From an uncultured Clostridia bacterium (lineage in GTDB: Bacteria; Bacillota; Clostridia; Oscillospirales; Ruminococcaceae), in the NCBI GenBank assembly GCA_947627875.1, contig CANQXS010000010.1:1-64000 (forward strand): a stretch of DNA of 64,000 bases, read 5' to 3'. Positions 35,604-45,006 of the stretch are shown here, piece after piece (within the stretch, counting starts at the first letter, position 1; the number at the start of each line of letters is the position of its first letter). Both the position numbers and the translations under genes were made by a program. The notes under the pieces were generated by a model, which was not told the DNA's origin, did not search any database, and was given only the letters and a program-made list of their open reading frames with translations.

Positions 35604-35635
35604 CAGCAGGGGCGTCCTTCGGGGCGCCCTTGCTG
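35604..35635 (+). terminator. Hairpin after the large secreted protein gene
   Basis: CAGCAGGGGCGTCC and GGGCGCCCTTGCTG form a long stem around TTCG. It lies 41 bp past the stop codon. The T-run after it is poor, but the stem is strong. Confidence 0.65.
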
Positions 35636-35708
35636 TATCCGAACGATTCTTCGGCGTTTCACACAAATTTATCAATTCTGTGTGCTAAAAGTTTTTGTCT
35701 TTCGCAGG

Positions 35709-35737
35709 TTGACACCTGTCCGCGTGTGAAGTATAAT
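35709..35737 (+). promoter_or_regulatory. Consensus promoter of serC-serA
   Basis: TTGACA (35709-35714), 17 bp, TATAAT (35732-35737), both perfect. It is followed by a leader of about 55 nt and GGAGG before the serC start. No leader peptide or riboswitch is obvious. Confidence 0.9.
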
Positions 35738-35797
35738 TTAGACAATCGCAATGTATAATTCACTATGCCAGATTATAATTTCACAGGAGGAAGATTT

Positions 35798-36877
35798 ATG
35801 AGAGTTTACAATTTCAGCGCAGGTCCGGCGATGCTTCCCGAGGAGGTCCTCAAAAGAGCGGCTTCCGAGATGCTCGAATACGGCGAGAGCGGTCAGTCGG
35901 TAATGGAGATGTCGCACCGCTCGAAGGAATACCAGGCGATAATCGATTCCGTCGAGGCAAAGCTCCGCAAGGTAATGTCGATCCCCGACAACTACAAGGT
36001 GCTGTTTTTACAGGGCGGCGCTTCGAGCCAGTTCGCAATGATCCCGCTCAACCTTATGAACGGCTCAGGCAAGGCGGATTTCGTCCTCACAGGTCAGTGG
36101 GCAACTAAGGCATATCAGGAGGCTTCGCGCTACGGCAAGTGCAAGGTCGTCGCTTCCTCCAAGGATAAGACCTTCAGCTATATTCCCGAGCTTGACCCCA
36201 AGGAATTCACTCCCGACGCCGATTACTTCCACATCTGCTATAACAACACCATCTACGGCACCAAGTTCAACGAGCTGCCCGACACCGGAAGCGTTCCCCT
36301 CGTAGCGGATATGTCGAGCTCTATCCTCTCCGAGCCCGTCGACGTCTCTAAGTTCGGTATGATCTATGCCGGCGCGCAGAAGAATATGGGTCCTGCGGGT
36401 CTGACGGTTGTCATCATTCGCGAAGACCTCATCGGTCACGCCCGCGACATCACCCCGACGATGTTCAACTATCAGATCCACGCCGACAACGGCTCGATGT
36501 ATAACACCCCTCCGACCTACGGGATCTACATCCTCGGTCTCGTCCTCGACTGGATAGAGGAAAAGGGCGGTCTTGAGGCGATGGCTAAGCTCAACGCCGA
36601 AAAGGCTAAGCTCCTCTACGATTTCTTGGACAGCTCTAAGCTCTTCAAGCCCACCGTTCAGGGCAAGGACCGCTCGCTTATGAACGTCCCGTTCGTAACC
36701 GGCTCCGACGAGCTCGACGCGAAGTTCGTCTCGGAGGCGAAAAAGGCGGGGCTCATCAATATCAAGGGTCATCGCTCTGTGGGCGGAATGAGAGCTTCAA
36801 TCTACAACGCCATGCCCGTTGAAGGCGTAAAGAAGCTCGTCGCGTTTATGAAGCAGTTTGAAGCCGAAAACGCATAA
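35798..36877 (+). CDS. serC: Phosphoserine aminotransferase
   Basis: Converts 3-phosphohydroxypyruvate plus glutamate to phosphoserine, step two of serine synthesis. The ATG at 35798 (MRVYNFSAGPAMLPEEVLKR) is preceded by GGAGG at 7 bases; the longer frame lacks a site. The 359-residue class V aminotransferase shows LFLQGGASSQFAMIPLNL, ADMSSSILSEPVDVSKF and the PLP-lysine region IYAGAQKNMGPAGLTVV (lysine at about 194). It is 11 bp from serA and cotranscribed. Confidence 0.96.
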   Translation: MRVYNFSAGPAMLPEEVLKRAASEMLEYGESGQSVMEMSHRSKEYQAIIDSVEAKLRKVMSIPDNYKVLFLQGGASSQFAMIPLNLMNGSGKADFVLTGQWATKAYQEASRYGKCKVVASSKDKTFSYIPELDPKEFTPDADYFHICYNNTIYGTKFNELPDTGSVPLVADMSSSILSEPVDVSKFGMIYAGAQKNMGPAGLTVVIIREDLIGHARDITPTMFNYQIHADNGSMYNTPPTYGIYILGLVLDWIEEKGGLEAMAKLNAEKAKLLYDFLDSSKLFKPTVQGKDRSLMNVPFVTGSDELDAKFVSEAKKAGLINIKGHRSVGGMRASIYNAMPVEGVKKLVAFMKQFEAENA

Positions 36878-36888
36878 GGAGAATTGAT

Positions 36889-38043
36889 ATGTATAAGATT
36901 CTGACTTTGAATAAAATTGCCGCATGCGGCACCGACATCTTCGACAGGTCGAGATACGTCGTCACCGATATGGAGAGCGAGCCCGACGGAATTATGGTCC
37001 GCTCGGCGAATATGCTCGAAGAACAATTCGCGCCCACCCTTAAGGCGATAGCCAGAGCCGGCGCGGGAGTGAATAACATTCCCGTTGACCGCTGCTCCGA
37101 AGAGGGCATCTGCGTGTTCAACACCCCCGGAGCGAATGCCAACGCCGTTAAAGAGCTCGTTATTGCGGGGCTTCTGATGACCTCCCGCAAGGTCGCAGCC
37201 GCTATCGACTGGGCAAAGACCTTAAAGGGCAAGGGCGACGAGGTTTCTAAGCTCGTCGAAAAAGGCAAGGGTCAGTTTGCCGGACCCGAAATCATGGGCA
37301 AGACCCTCGGAATCGTCGGTCTCGGCGCGATAGGCGTTAAGGTCGCAAACACCGCTCTCTCCCTTGGTATGGAGGTAGTCGGCTACGACCCGTTCCTCTC
37401 GGTCAACGCCGCCCTCAGCCTCAAGCCGAACGTAAAGGTCGTTAAGACCCTCGACGAGGTCTACGCCGCTGCCGATTACATCACCCTACACCTGCCCTAT
37501 AATAAAGACACCAAGGACACCGTCTCTGCCGAGAGCCTCGCAAAGATGAAGGACGGCGTTCGCATTCTCAACTTTGCAAGAGGAGAACTCGTCAACACCG
37601 AGGCTATTCTCGCGGCTCTTGAGAGCGGCAAGTGCGCGGCGTATATCACAGACTTCCCGAACGACGCGCTTATAGGAGTCGACGGAGTTACCGCCATTCC
37701 TCACCTTGGCGCTTCTACCCCCGAATCCGAGGACAACTGCGCGGTTATGGCGGCTCAGGAGCTTATCGCATACCTCGAGAACGGTACCGTTAAGAACTCG
37801 GTCAACCTTCCCGACTGCGAGCTTGCAAAGACCGCCGATTGCCTCGTCTGCGTTATCCATAAGAACGTCCCGACGATAATCAATCAGATCACCGGCGCGA
37901 TTTCCGCCTGTGGCGGCAACATCGAGAACATCGCATCGAAGTCCAAGAAGGACTGGGCATACACGATGCTCGACGTGACCGGCGCTGTCGTACCCGCCGA
38001 CATCGAAAAGATCGACGGCGTCAGCGGCGTAAGAGTCCTCTGA
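36889..38043 (+). CDS. serA: D-3-phosphoglycerate dehydrogenase, short ACT form
   Basis: Oxidises 3-phosphoglycerate to 3-phosphohydroxypyruvate, the first step of serine synthesis. The 384-residue enzyme has the catalytic and NAD domains (GIVGLGAIGVKVANTALSLG at about 140-160, ARGELVNTEAILAAL, ITAIPHLGAST-type catalytic His with PESEDN). It ends in an ACT-like segment (GNIENIASKSKKDWAYTMLD). It lacks the intervening allosteric domain of longer SerA proteins. It follows serC in one operon and ends at a strong terminator. Confidence 0.95.
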   Translation: MYKILTLNKIAACGTDIFDRSRYVVTDMESEPDGIMVRSANMLEEQFAPTLKAIARAGAGVNNIPVDRCSEEGICVFNTPGANANAVKELVIAGLLMTSRKVAAAIDWAKTLKGKGDEVSKLVEKGKGQFAGPEIMGKTLGIVGLGAIGVKVANTALSLGMEVVGYDPFLSVNAALSLKPNVKVVKTLDEVYAAADYITLHLPYNKDTKDTVSAESLAKMKDGVRILNFARGELVNTEAILAALESGKCAAYITDFPNDALIGVDGVTAIPHLGASTPESEDNCAVMAAQELIAYLENGTVKNSVNLPDCELAKTADCLVCVIHKNVPTIINQITGAISACGGNIENIASKSKKDWAYTMLDVTGAVVPADIEKIDGVSGVRVL

Positions 38044-38056
38044 TTGCATAAAAAAT

Positions 38057-38091
38057 CCGCAGGAGCCGAGCGGTTCCTGCGGTTTCTTTTT
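38057..38091. terminator. Bidirectional terminator between serA and the deacetylase gene
   Basis: CCGCAGGA (38057-38064) pairs with TCCTGCGG (38075-38082) and is followed by TTTCTTTTT. On the minus strand the same stem is followed by ATTTTTT. It serves both convergent genes. Confidence 0.9.
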
Positions 38092-38094
38092 AAC

Positions 38095-38916
38095 TTAAAG
38101 CTCGATGAGCGCGCCGGGCTCAACGGTAACGGCTTCGTCGGGGCGGCGTTCGAGCCAGACTTTAGTCGCCGTCGGGTTGTAGACGAATCTTCCGTCGGCG
38201 GAGTATTCGAGCGCCTTTGCCGCGAGGTCGTACTCGCAGATTTCGATGTTGGTCGCGAACCAAATATCTTCGCGCCCCGAGACCTTCGCGAGGATATCCT
38301 CGATAAGCCCCCAGTTTTTGTCGCGGCGGAATTCCGGCGTATGACCCCAGATATAAAGCATTCTCGGGTCGCGCGGGGTCTCGCCGAGGAATTTGTCGAC
38401 GAGCTCGGGGAGCTTCGGGTCGGCGTGGTGAGCCGTCGGACGGAGGCGCAGCCAGTCGGAGGGCATATTCAGCGAATAGTCAGACCAAACGGTGCGGCAG
38501 TATTTTATCCCGCTGCGCCTTAAGGTCTCGACGGCGCGGTCGTCAAAGGTCCCGTAGGGGTAGGCGGCGCCGCGGATTACGGTCGAGAACATATTCTCGA
38601 GGTTATGTTTGTCCGACATTATCTCGTAAACGAGTTCGGGCTCGGTTATCTTGCAGAAATCGCGGTGGGTAACGCCGTGAAGCGCGACCTCGATGCCCTC
38701 GCGCTTGTAGTTTTCGGTCTCTGCGCGGGTCATTCTGGGCCAATAGCCCTCGGGCTCGGTTCCGTCGGGGCGGTAGAGCTCGGAGCTGATATTAAAGGTC
38801 CCCTTGATATTCAGGCTTGACATCAGCTCCATAAGTCTGATATCATCATAACAGCCGTCGTCGTAGCTGAGGGTGAACGCCTTTTTTACTCCGTTGGGGA
38901 ACAGTGTTTTTAACAT
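38095..38916 (-). CDS. Polysaccharide deacetylase-family protein
   Basis: Carbohydrate esterase 4-like proteins remove acetyl groups from peptidoglycan or other glycans. The 273-residue product has the NodB-type motif FTLSYDDGCYDDIRLMELM (14-32) with the paired aspartates, then the metal histidines in VALHGVTHRDF and RGAAYPYGTFDDRAVETL. There is no signal peptide, which is unusual for a cell-wall enzyme, so the substrate may be cytoplasmic or the export non-classical. It is a single gene, divergent from tatD. Confidence 0.87.
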   Translation of the reverse strand: MLKTLFPNGVKKAFTLSYDDGCYDDIRLMELMSSLNIKGTFNISSELYRPDGTEPEGYWPRMTRAETENYKREGIEVALHGVTHRDFCKITEPELVYEIMSDKHNLENMFSTVIRGAAYPYGTFDDRAVETLRRSGIKYCRTVWSDYSLNMPSDWLRLRPTAHHADPKLPELVDKFLGETPRDPRMLYIWGHTPEFRRDKNWGLIEDILAKVSGREDIWFATNIEICEYDLAAKALEYSADGRFVYNPTATKVWLERRPDEAVTVEPGALIEL

Positions 38917-39001
38917 TTTTCATCTCTCCTTTCAGATTCTGATTACAGTATACGATATTTCGGCGGAAAATTCAACTGTTTTTTGGAAAGAAGGCTTATT
39001 T

Positions 39002-39775
39002 ATGGCAGATTTTTCGCATATTTTCGACACGCATTCGCATTACGACGACGCCCGCTTCGAGGGCAGGGGAGACGGGCTGATAGAGTCGCTGTTTAAAAGC
39101 GGTGTTTCGGGGATTATCCACGCGGCGACTGATTTTGAATCGGCGGAGTTCGGGCTTAAGATGTCCGAGAGATTCCCGAGGTTTTTCGCCTCCGTCGGGC
39201 TCCACCCGGAATTTGCCGACCGCTTTTCTGAGGAGGATATTCCACGACTTGAAAAGCTCGCCAAGTCGTCGGAGAAGGTCGTCGCGATAGGAGAGATAGG
39301 TCTCGACTACCATTACGAGGGTTTCGACCGCGAGCGCCAGACAAGGCTTTTTGCGGCGCAGGTGAGGCTTGCGAACCGCCTCGGGCTGCCGGTGATAGTC
39401 CACTGCCGCGACGCCGTCGGCGACTGTATGGATATACTGCGCGAGCTTAAGCCTCGGGGAGTTATGCATTGTTTTTCGGGGTCGGTCGAGACCGCGAAAG
39501 AGGCAATCTCGCTCGGAATGTATCTCGGCTTTACGGGCGCGCTGACCTTTAAAAACGCCAAAAAGGCGCAGGAGGTCGTTAAGGCGATGCCGCTCGACAG
39601 GCTGCTTTTAGAGACCGACTGCCCATATATGGCTCCGGAACCCCATAGGGGCGAGGCGAGCAACAGCGGAATGATAGAGTTTACGGCGGCGAAAGCTGCC
39701 GAGCTCAAAGGGCTGAGCGTGGGCGAGCTTTTAAAAGCCGCAGAACAGAACGCCGAAAGGCTCTTCGGAATATAA
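39002..39775 (+). CDS. tatD: TatD-family metal-dependent DNase/hydrolase
   Basis: TatD proteins are TIM-barrel hydrolases with 3' exonuclease or deaminase-like activity. The ATG at 39002 is preceded by GAAGG and starts MADFSHIFDTHSHYDDARF. The metal ligands are visible in FDTHSHYDD (8-16), GEIGLDYHYE, LPVIVHCRDA and LLLETDCPYMAPEPHRGE. The 257-residue length is normal. It is transcribed alone, back to back with the deacetylase. Confidence 0.93.
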   Translation: MADFSHIFDTHSHYDDARFEGRGDGLIESLFKSGVSGIIHAATDFESAEFGLKMSERFPRFFASVGLHPEFADRFSEEDIPRLEKLAKSSEKVVAIGEIGLDYHYEGFDRERQTRLFAAQVRLANRLGLPVIVHCRDAVGDCMDILRELKPRGVMHCFSGSVETAKEAISLGMYLGFTGALTFKNAKKAQEVVKAMPLDRLLLETDCPYMAPEPHRGEASNSGMIEFTAAKAAELKGLSVGELLKAAEQNAERLFGI

Positions 39776-39778
39776 AAA

Positions 39779-39807
39779 AGCAGGGCGCGGAAAATCCGAG
39801 CCCTGCT
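39779..39807. terminator. Terminator between tatD and the transglutaminase gene
   Basis: AGCAGGGC (39779-39786) pairs with GCCCTGCT (39800-39807), followed by AATTTT on the plus strand and by a T-rich run on the minus strand. It serves both converging genes. Confidence 0.8.
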
Positions 39808-39818
39808 AATTTTGCGGC

Positions 39819-41498
39819 TTAGTTCTGCCTTAGTCTGTAGGTGATGGTGCGGGTCTTCTTTATATCCGAGCTGCCGTCGTGGTGGGTAGCGGTGGTGTAG
39901 CGCTTAGAGGTTATGCCCGCAAGAATGTTCTCCTGGAAGCCCACTCTGTTGTAATCCGCAACGACTCTCTCGAACAGCTCGTTGGTGCTGAGCTGAATTC
40001 TGACGTATACGAAGTCCGAGGTAGTGTCTTTAACGGCTTCGCGTGCCTTGGCGTCGAGGATTCCTGCAACTTCGCTGTAGCTTGTCGCATAGCAGTTGTT
40101 GAGCTTATACCAGTTGAGGTCGTCAGAGGTCGCGGAGGGCATTGTGTAATACTTTGACAGGTCGGTGACCGACGCCCTCGTGTTCCTCATATAATCGTCG
40201 TTGACGCAGAGGAAGTCGTAGCAGACGTAGTTGTAGTCGAAGATGTTGCTGAAATCGGGGTCGCCCCAGGTGGTGTCAACGTTATACCACTTGCCGTTTA
40301 TTTTGACCTTTACCCAAGCGTGGTTCTGATCGGTGCCGTAGCCGGTCGCGTAAACAACGTCGAAGCCCGCCTTCGAGAGCAGATAGAAGGTTCCCTCTGC
40401 ATAGCCGAGGCAGTTGGCGCCGCCCGCCACGATCGAGCCGTAGGACGAAGACTCATAAGTTCCGCCGTAGGTGTTGTTGGTGCAGAGCCACTCATAGATG
40501 TATTTGACCTTGTTGTAATCCGAGTAACCGCTTATCCTGCTTACGACCTTGTTTGCGGCGCTTTCGAGGTCGCTGACCATTCTCTGCGCGGTGTTGTAGT
40601 CGTCGGTGAAGTAGGTGAGGTTCATAGTTGTGCCGGAAACGGAGGATACGCCCTTGAAGTAGCAGTAGCCCGTGCCGACCATCTGAACGATATTTGAGGC
40701 GATTTCAACGGCTTCTTCGTGGCTGAGGTATTCGCCGACCGAAACGCTCGGAGCCATAACCTCAACTGCGCCCGCAATTTTATTGAGAGCGTCCTGATAT
40801 CTCGAATCGGTGAAGAGGTTATACATATATCTTACGCCGTTTATATCTACCCAGTCTCCGACCACGGGCTCTTCGATATCCGGGTTTTCGGTTACGGTCC
40901 CGGGATTTTCTATCGGTTCGTCGTCAACGACTTCTCCTGCGGAGGAAGCGGGAGTCTCGCTTACAGCGGGCTTGGCGGTTGTGACCGCGGCGGCGGGAGC
41001 CTTATCGGTGATATAGATGTTGCTTACATAGCCGGTTTCGCCGTCTACCGAGACCTGATACCAGCCGGTCGAAGCGCGCCCCGTAACGGTAACTGCTTCG
41101 CCTTCGTCGAGGGTGGCGATGCGCTCAAAGTCGGTCGAGGGACCGCTTCTGACGTTGAGGGAGATCGTCGCATACATCTTCGCCGACATCGGCTCAACCG
41201 TGAAGGCGTTGGGGTCTGCCTTGGTCGTCGTGGGCGCGGGAGTGGTCTCGGGCGCGGGGGTAGTGACGGGCTCGGCGGTAGTTACCGGCGGCTCAGCCGT
41301 TGTGACCGGCGCGGGAGTGGTCTCGGGCGGAAGAGTGTCGGGCGCGGGAGTGGTCACATCTTCAACGGTTATCGAGGGATCGATGGTTCCCGTGGGGGGA
41401 GTATCGGGGTGCTCGTCGGGGACCTGTCCGCAGGCGGCGAAGACGCTCAGCGTCATCATCAGCGCGACTAAGAACGCCGAAATTCTTTTCAAGTTCAT
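39819..41498 (-). CDS. Lipoprotein with SH3-type and transglutaminase-like domains
   Basis: Start at 41496-41498 (MNLKRISAFLVALMMTLSVF) has GGAGG upstream and gives a lipoprotein signal with lipobox FAAC, so the protein is outside and membrane-bound. A Thr/Pro linker (about 30-105) is followed by a bacterial SH3 domain (SLNVRSGPSTDFERIATLDEG...GYVSNIYI, about 115-170). A transglutaminase-like cysteine protease core lies in the second half: GGANCLGYAEGTFYLLSKAG with Cys, QNHAWVKVKINGKWYNVD with His, and TTWGDPD with Asp. SH3b domains often bind peptidoglycan, so a wall peptide substrate is plausible. Confidence 0.85.
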   Translation of the reverse strand: MNLKRISAFLVALMMTLSVFAACGQVPDEHPDTPPTGTIDPSITVEDVTTPAPDTLPPETTPAPVTTAEPPVTTAEPVTTPAPETTPAPTTTKADPNAFTVEPMSAKMYATISLNVRSGPSTDFERIATLDEGEAVTVTGRASTGWYQVSVDGETGYVSNIYITDKAPAAAVTTAKPAVSETPASSAGEVVDDEPIENPGTVTENPDIEEPVVGDWVDINGVRYMYNLFTDSRYQDALNKIAGAVEVMAPSVSVGEYLSHEEAVEIASNIVQMVGTGYCYFKGVSSVSGTTMNLTYFTDDYNTAQRMVSDLESAANKVVSRISGYSDYNKVKYIYEWLCTNNTYGGTYESSSYGSIVAGGANCLGYAEGTFYLLSKAGFDVVYATGYGTDQNHAWVKVKINGKWYNVDTTWGDPDFSNIFDYNYVCYDFLCVNDDYMRNTRASVTDLSKYYTMPSATSDDLNWYKLNNCYATSYSEVAGILDAKAREAVKDTTSDFVYVRIQLSTNELFERVVADYNRVGFQENILAGITSKRYTTATHHDGSSDIKKTRTITYRLRQN

Positions 41499-41578
41499 AA
41501 ATAAAACCTCCGTATCTTTTGTCTGTATATGCGCGCGGCGGCGAATCTCATTCCGCAGTACCGCGGTTAGTCCTAAAA

Positions 41579-42874
41579 TCACTGCTTATGCTTGAGGGTG
41601 ATTATTATAGTGAGCGGACCTTCGCCGTCTTTATGGGCGGAGTAGCGCTCCCAGGAGCCGTCGTTGAAATCCGAGCCGTATTTTTCGTTGGCTTCCTTCA
41701 TAAGCGTCTGGATCTCGCCGTCGTGAGCCTTCATAAACAGGTTCTCGTTGACCTCGGTATAAACGGCTTCGTCCGACATTCTGAGGTAGATATAATTTGT
41801 GCCGTTCTTGGCGCAGAGCTCGAGCTGCTTCTCGGTGGCGGCGTAGGCCTCTTCATAGGTGGTGCAGTAGTAGCCCATAACGTTGTGATAGCTGAGCTCC
41901 ATCGAATCCGCGGTGGGGATAACATAGTAATAGGGCTTGCCGTCGCGCTGTTCGTAATATGCGTTGTCGAACTTCATCGCGTGGTCCTGCAAAATAACCT
42001 CGTCAGAGATCATAAAGTAGTCGTAGCAGATATAGTTCGGGTCGGTCTTGCCGGTCGGGTCAGACCATGTCGGGTCTACGATATACCATTTTCCGTCGTC
42101 GAGCTTGACGTAGTTCCATTTATGGGTGTAGTTGATATTATCGCCTCTGCCTATAGTGTAGCAGGTCTCGAAGCCCGCCCTCGAGAGCAGAAGATGCATA
42201 GCGTCGGCATAGCCCTGGCAGGTCGCCCAGCCCTCGACGAGGGCTCCGTAAGCAGTGAAGGGGAGCTTGCCCTCTTCGCCGTAGTTGCAGTGTAAAACAA
42301 GGTAGTCGTGGAGATATTTTATCTGCTCCCATTGGGTGCCGTCCGGCATTCCCGCGACTATTTCGTCGAGCCTCGCGTTGAGGTCGGCGGTGAGCTTCTG
42401 ACCGTCCTCGGTGTAGTTCACGACCTCGTGGTTGTAGGGGATATATATCGTCCTCACCATTCCGTCGTCGTCGGCGGGAGCGGTGAACGAGGTCCCGATA
42501 TAGGTGTAGTCCATAGTGCAGTGGTAGGCAAAGTCGAGGAAGCGGTCTTTGTCCTCGGCAGGGAAGCCCACGCTGAGGGTCGCCGCAAGGTCGAGATTTT
42601 TGACCGCATTCAGAAATTCCGCAAGGTTCATCTTTGTGTCGTCGTCGAGCTGGTTCCAGATATACCAAAGACCGTTATCGTCGATGACCGAGGTATCTAT
42701 GGAGTCGAGCGGGTTTGCTTCGACGGGTTCGGTAACGCTGCCGTCGGTAACGGAGGGCTCGGTAACGGTATCTGAGCCGGTCTGAGAAGGCGTGTCGTCG
42801 ATTTTATCTCCGCAGCCCGCGAGCATAACGGCTGCAAGCAGAATTGCGAGGATCAGTGCTGTGATTCTTTTCAT
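41579..42874 (-). CDS. Transglutaminase-like lipoprotein
   Basis: The 431-residue product starts MKRITALILAILLAAVMLAG with lipobox LAGC. A short Thr/Ser/Pro linker precedes a folded domain with the transglutaminase-like triad: WATCQGYADAMHLLLSRAG (Cys), INYTHKWNYVKLDDGKWY (His) and VDPTWSDPTG (Asp). It lacks the SH3 domain of its neighbour. The two genes are 80 bp apart in the same direction behind one promoter, and their similar cores suggest duplication and divergence. The substrate is unknown, probably cell-wall or surface protein. Confidence 0.85.
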   Translation of the reverse strand: MKRITALILAILLAAVMLAGCGDKIDDTPSQTGSDTVTEPSVTDGSVTEPVEANPLDSIDTSVIDDNGLWYIWNQLDDDTKMNLAEFLNAVKNLDLAATLSVGFPAEDKDRFLDFAYHCTMDYTYIGTSFTAPADDDGMVRTIYIPYNHEVVNYTEDGQKLTADLNARLDEIVAGMPDGTQWEQIKYLHDYLVLHCNYGEEGKLPFTAYGALVEGWATCQGYADAMHLLLSRAGFETCYTIGRGDNINYTHKWNYVKLDDGKWYIVDPTWSDPTGKTDPNYICYDYFMISDEVILQDHAMKFDNAYYEQRDGKPYYYVIPTADSMELSYHNVMGYYCTTYEEAYAATEKQLELCAKNGTNYIYLRMSDEAVYTEVNENLFMKAHDGEIQTLMKEANEKYGSDFNDGSWERYSAHKDGEGPLTIIITLKHKQ

Positions 42875-42999
42875 GTTTTTAGTCCTTTCAGGTTGTATTT
42901 GCTTTCACTTCTTTTGCGCCTGCATATATAAAACGCGCGGCGGGGCATAAAAGTTGCAGGGCGGAAAAAATTTATTGCCATAAACCGCCACACTATTAA

Positions 43000-43028
43000 A
43001 TAATACCCTTAAATCGCGATTATGTCAA
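43000..43028 (-). promoter_or_regulatory. Promoter of the transglutaminase pair
   Basis: TTGACA (43023-43028) and TATTAT (43000-43005) lie 17 bp apart, about 125 bp upstream of the 42874 start. The gap 42875-43054 has no other feature I can name. Confidence 0.8.
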
Positions 43029-43054
43029 TATGCTGACGGAAAATTCGGCAAATT

Positions 43055-43948
43055 TTATTGCGAAAGCTCGTCGGCGCAGGAGCGTATCACTTCTTCGAGC
43101 CGCGCGGAAGGGCGCTCGAAGCGCTCTAAGTCGAGCTTGATTATATCGGCGTAGGGGAAATGCTTTCTTATGTCTTCGCGGTCGATATCAGAGCCGCAGA
43201 AAACAACGTCGGGCGCAAGCTCGTAGAGCTCTTCGGCAGAGGCGTAAAAGCTTTCGCTCTCGGACCAAAGGTTATATCCGAACACCGAGAGGAGCCCCGC
43301 GCTGAGGCTACGCGAAGTTGAGAGCATAAGCCCTTCGCCGCTCACGGCTTCGACTATAACGAAGGTCTTTGAGATCCCGAGGTTTTGCGCCGAGGTGAGC
43401 GCGCCGTCGAGCCCCGAGACCGCAGAGGTATAAACGTCGCCGCAGTCGTTGACGCCGTAGAATATCATCGAGAGCTTAAGATATTCGTCGCAGAGCATCG
43501 CAAAGGTTGCCGGCTGCTCAAAATTCAGGACCCTTGTTCCCGCCTGACGAAGCCTTAAAAGGTCGGTTTCGGCTATCGGCGACTGGGTAACCAAGAGCTC
43601 GGGCGCGAGGTCGGCTATTGCGTCGATGTCGGGCTTCGCGGGGCTGCCCAATTTAGCGAGGCTTTCAGCCGCTTCGGGGTAGTCGCAGTAGTCGCTCACA
43701 CCTACGAGCCTGTCCGAAACGCCGATCTCAAAGAGAATCTCGGTAAGAGACGGCGAGAGTGAAGCGACAGTCGCGGGGGCGGAATCGAAGGACTCGTCGC
43801 CGAAGCTTACAGGGTAGTCCTCCCTTACCGGCGCCGTATCGACGGGAGGGGCGGTCGTCTTTTCGGGGGGAGCCCCTATTTCGTCGCCGCAGGCAGTCAG
43901 CAGCAGAGCCGCGCAGACCGCAGCGGCGGCAATTCTGAGAATTTTCAT
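43055..43948 (-). CDS. BtuF/FhuD-type periplasmic-binding lipoprotein
   Basis: Helical-backbone metal-receptor proteins bind cobalamin, haem or siderophores for ABC importers. This 297-residue protein has a lipoprotein signal (lipobox LLTAC near 17-21). Its binding-protein opening is VASLSPSLTEILFEIGVSDRLVG with the typical DYCDYPEAAESLAKLG turn. The second lobe begins after the long central helix (about 150-185). No permease or ATPase is nearby, and the gene is the last of the dusB-tsaD run, so its partner is elsewhere. Confidence 0.85.
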   Translation of the reverse strand: MKILRIAAAAVCAALLLTACGDEIGAPPEKTTAPPVDTAPVREDYPVSFGDESFDSAPATVASLSPSLTEILFEIGVSDRLVGVSDYCDYPEAAESLAKLGSPAKPDIDAIADLAPELLVTQSPIAETDLLRLRQAGTRVLNFEQPATFAMLCDEYLKLSMIFYGVNDCGDVYTSAVSGLDGALTSAQNLGISKTFVIVEAVSGEGLMLSTSRSLSAGLLSVFGYNLWSESESFYASAEELYELAPDVVFCGSDIDREDIRKHFPYADIIKLDLERFERPSARLEEVIRSCADELSQ

Positions 43949-43960
43949 ATAAACACTCCT

Positions 43961-44977
43961 TTAAAGGGAAATATCCTCGAGGGAAAGCGTTGCGGCGGCG
44001 TTGAGGCTCTCGTCGGCGCGCCGACCTGCAATAAAGTCGAAATAGCCCTGAGCGCCTATCATCGCGGCGTTGTCTCCGCAGTATTTCAGCTCGGGGAGAT
44101 AGAGCCGAGCGCCCAACGAGTCGCAGATTTTTTTCATCTTCGAGCGAATCCCGGAGTTTGCCGAAACTCCGCCTGCTACAACGATGTCGCGATAGCCCGT
44201 CGCCTTTGCCGCAAGCGAGAGCTTTTCTCCGAGAATGTCGGCGACCGTCTTTTGAAACGAAGCCGCAACGTCTTCGCGCTTGAGCTCTTCGCCGCGCTGC
44301 TCCGAGTTGTGAACGAGGTTTATAACGGCTGTTTTCAGCCCCGAAAAGCTGAAATCGTATTCGCAGCCCGCCATCTTCGGCTTCGGGAATTTATAGGCGG
44401 TCTTGGAGCCGAGCTTTGCGCAGTCGTCGATATACTTTCCGCCGGGGTAGGGGAACCCGAGCACCCGCGCTACTTTGTCGAAGCATTCGCCCGCGGCGTC
44501 GTCGCGGGTCCTGCCGATAACGCGGTAGCTTGTAAAGCTCTTTACCTCGACGATATGGCTGTGCCCTCCGCTCACTACGAGGCAGAGAAAAGGCGGCTTC
44601 AGGTCGGGGTGGGAGATGTAATTTGCGGCGATATGCCCCGCTATGTGGTGGACGGGGATAAGCGGCTTTTGGGTCATCATCGCGAGCCCCTTTGCGTAGC
44701 TCACGCCCACAAGGAGGGCTCCTATAAGCCCCGGCGCGTAGGTCACGGCTACGGCGTCTACTTCGCCGAGCGTAAGTCCGGCTTCTTCCAAAGCGCCGTT
44801 CACCACTCCGCAGATGCTCTCGATATGCCTGCGCGAGGCTATTTCGGGGACCACTCCGCCGTAGAGCTTATGCTCCTCTATCTGCGAAGCGACGACGTTT
44901 GATAAGACCGTTCTGCCGTCTTCAACGACGGCGGCGGCGGTTTCGTCGCAGGACGATTCGATTGCAAGAATTTTCAA
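43961..44977 (-). CDS. tsaD: tRNA N6-adenosine threonylcarbamoyltransferase TsaD
   Basis: TsaD transfers threonylcarbamoyl to A37 of tRNAs reading ANN codons. The 338-residue protein begins MKILAIESSCDETAAAVVED, with the metal-binding motif VHHIAGHIAAN at about 107-117, LVVSGGHSHIV and the GGVSANSGIRSKM nucleotide region. It lies 29 bp after rimI in the same direction; tsaB and tsaE are not in this window, although tsaB-rimI-tsaD grouping is common. Confidence 0.97.
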   Translation of the reverse strand: MKILAIESSCDETAAAVVEDGRTVLSNVVASQIEEHKLYGGVVPEIASRRHIESICGVVNGALEEAGLTLGEVDAVAVTYAPGLIGALLVGVSYAKGLAMMTQKPLIPVHHIAGHIAANYISHPDLKPPFLCLVVSGGHSHIVEVKSFTSYRVIGRTRDDAAGECFDKVARVLGFPYPGGKYIDDCAKLGSKTAYKFPKPKMAGCEYDFSFSGLKTAVINLVHNSEQRGEELKREDVAASFQKTVADILGEKLSLAAKATGYRDIVVAGGVSANSGIRSKMKKICDSLGARLYLPELKYCGDNAAMIGAQGYFDFIAGRRADESLNAAATLSLEDISL

Positions 44978-45006
44978 GATATCACTTCTTTCGGTAACCG
45001 CAGCGC

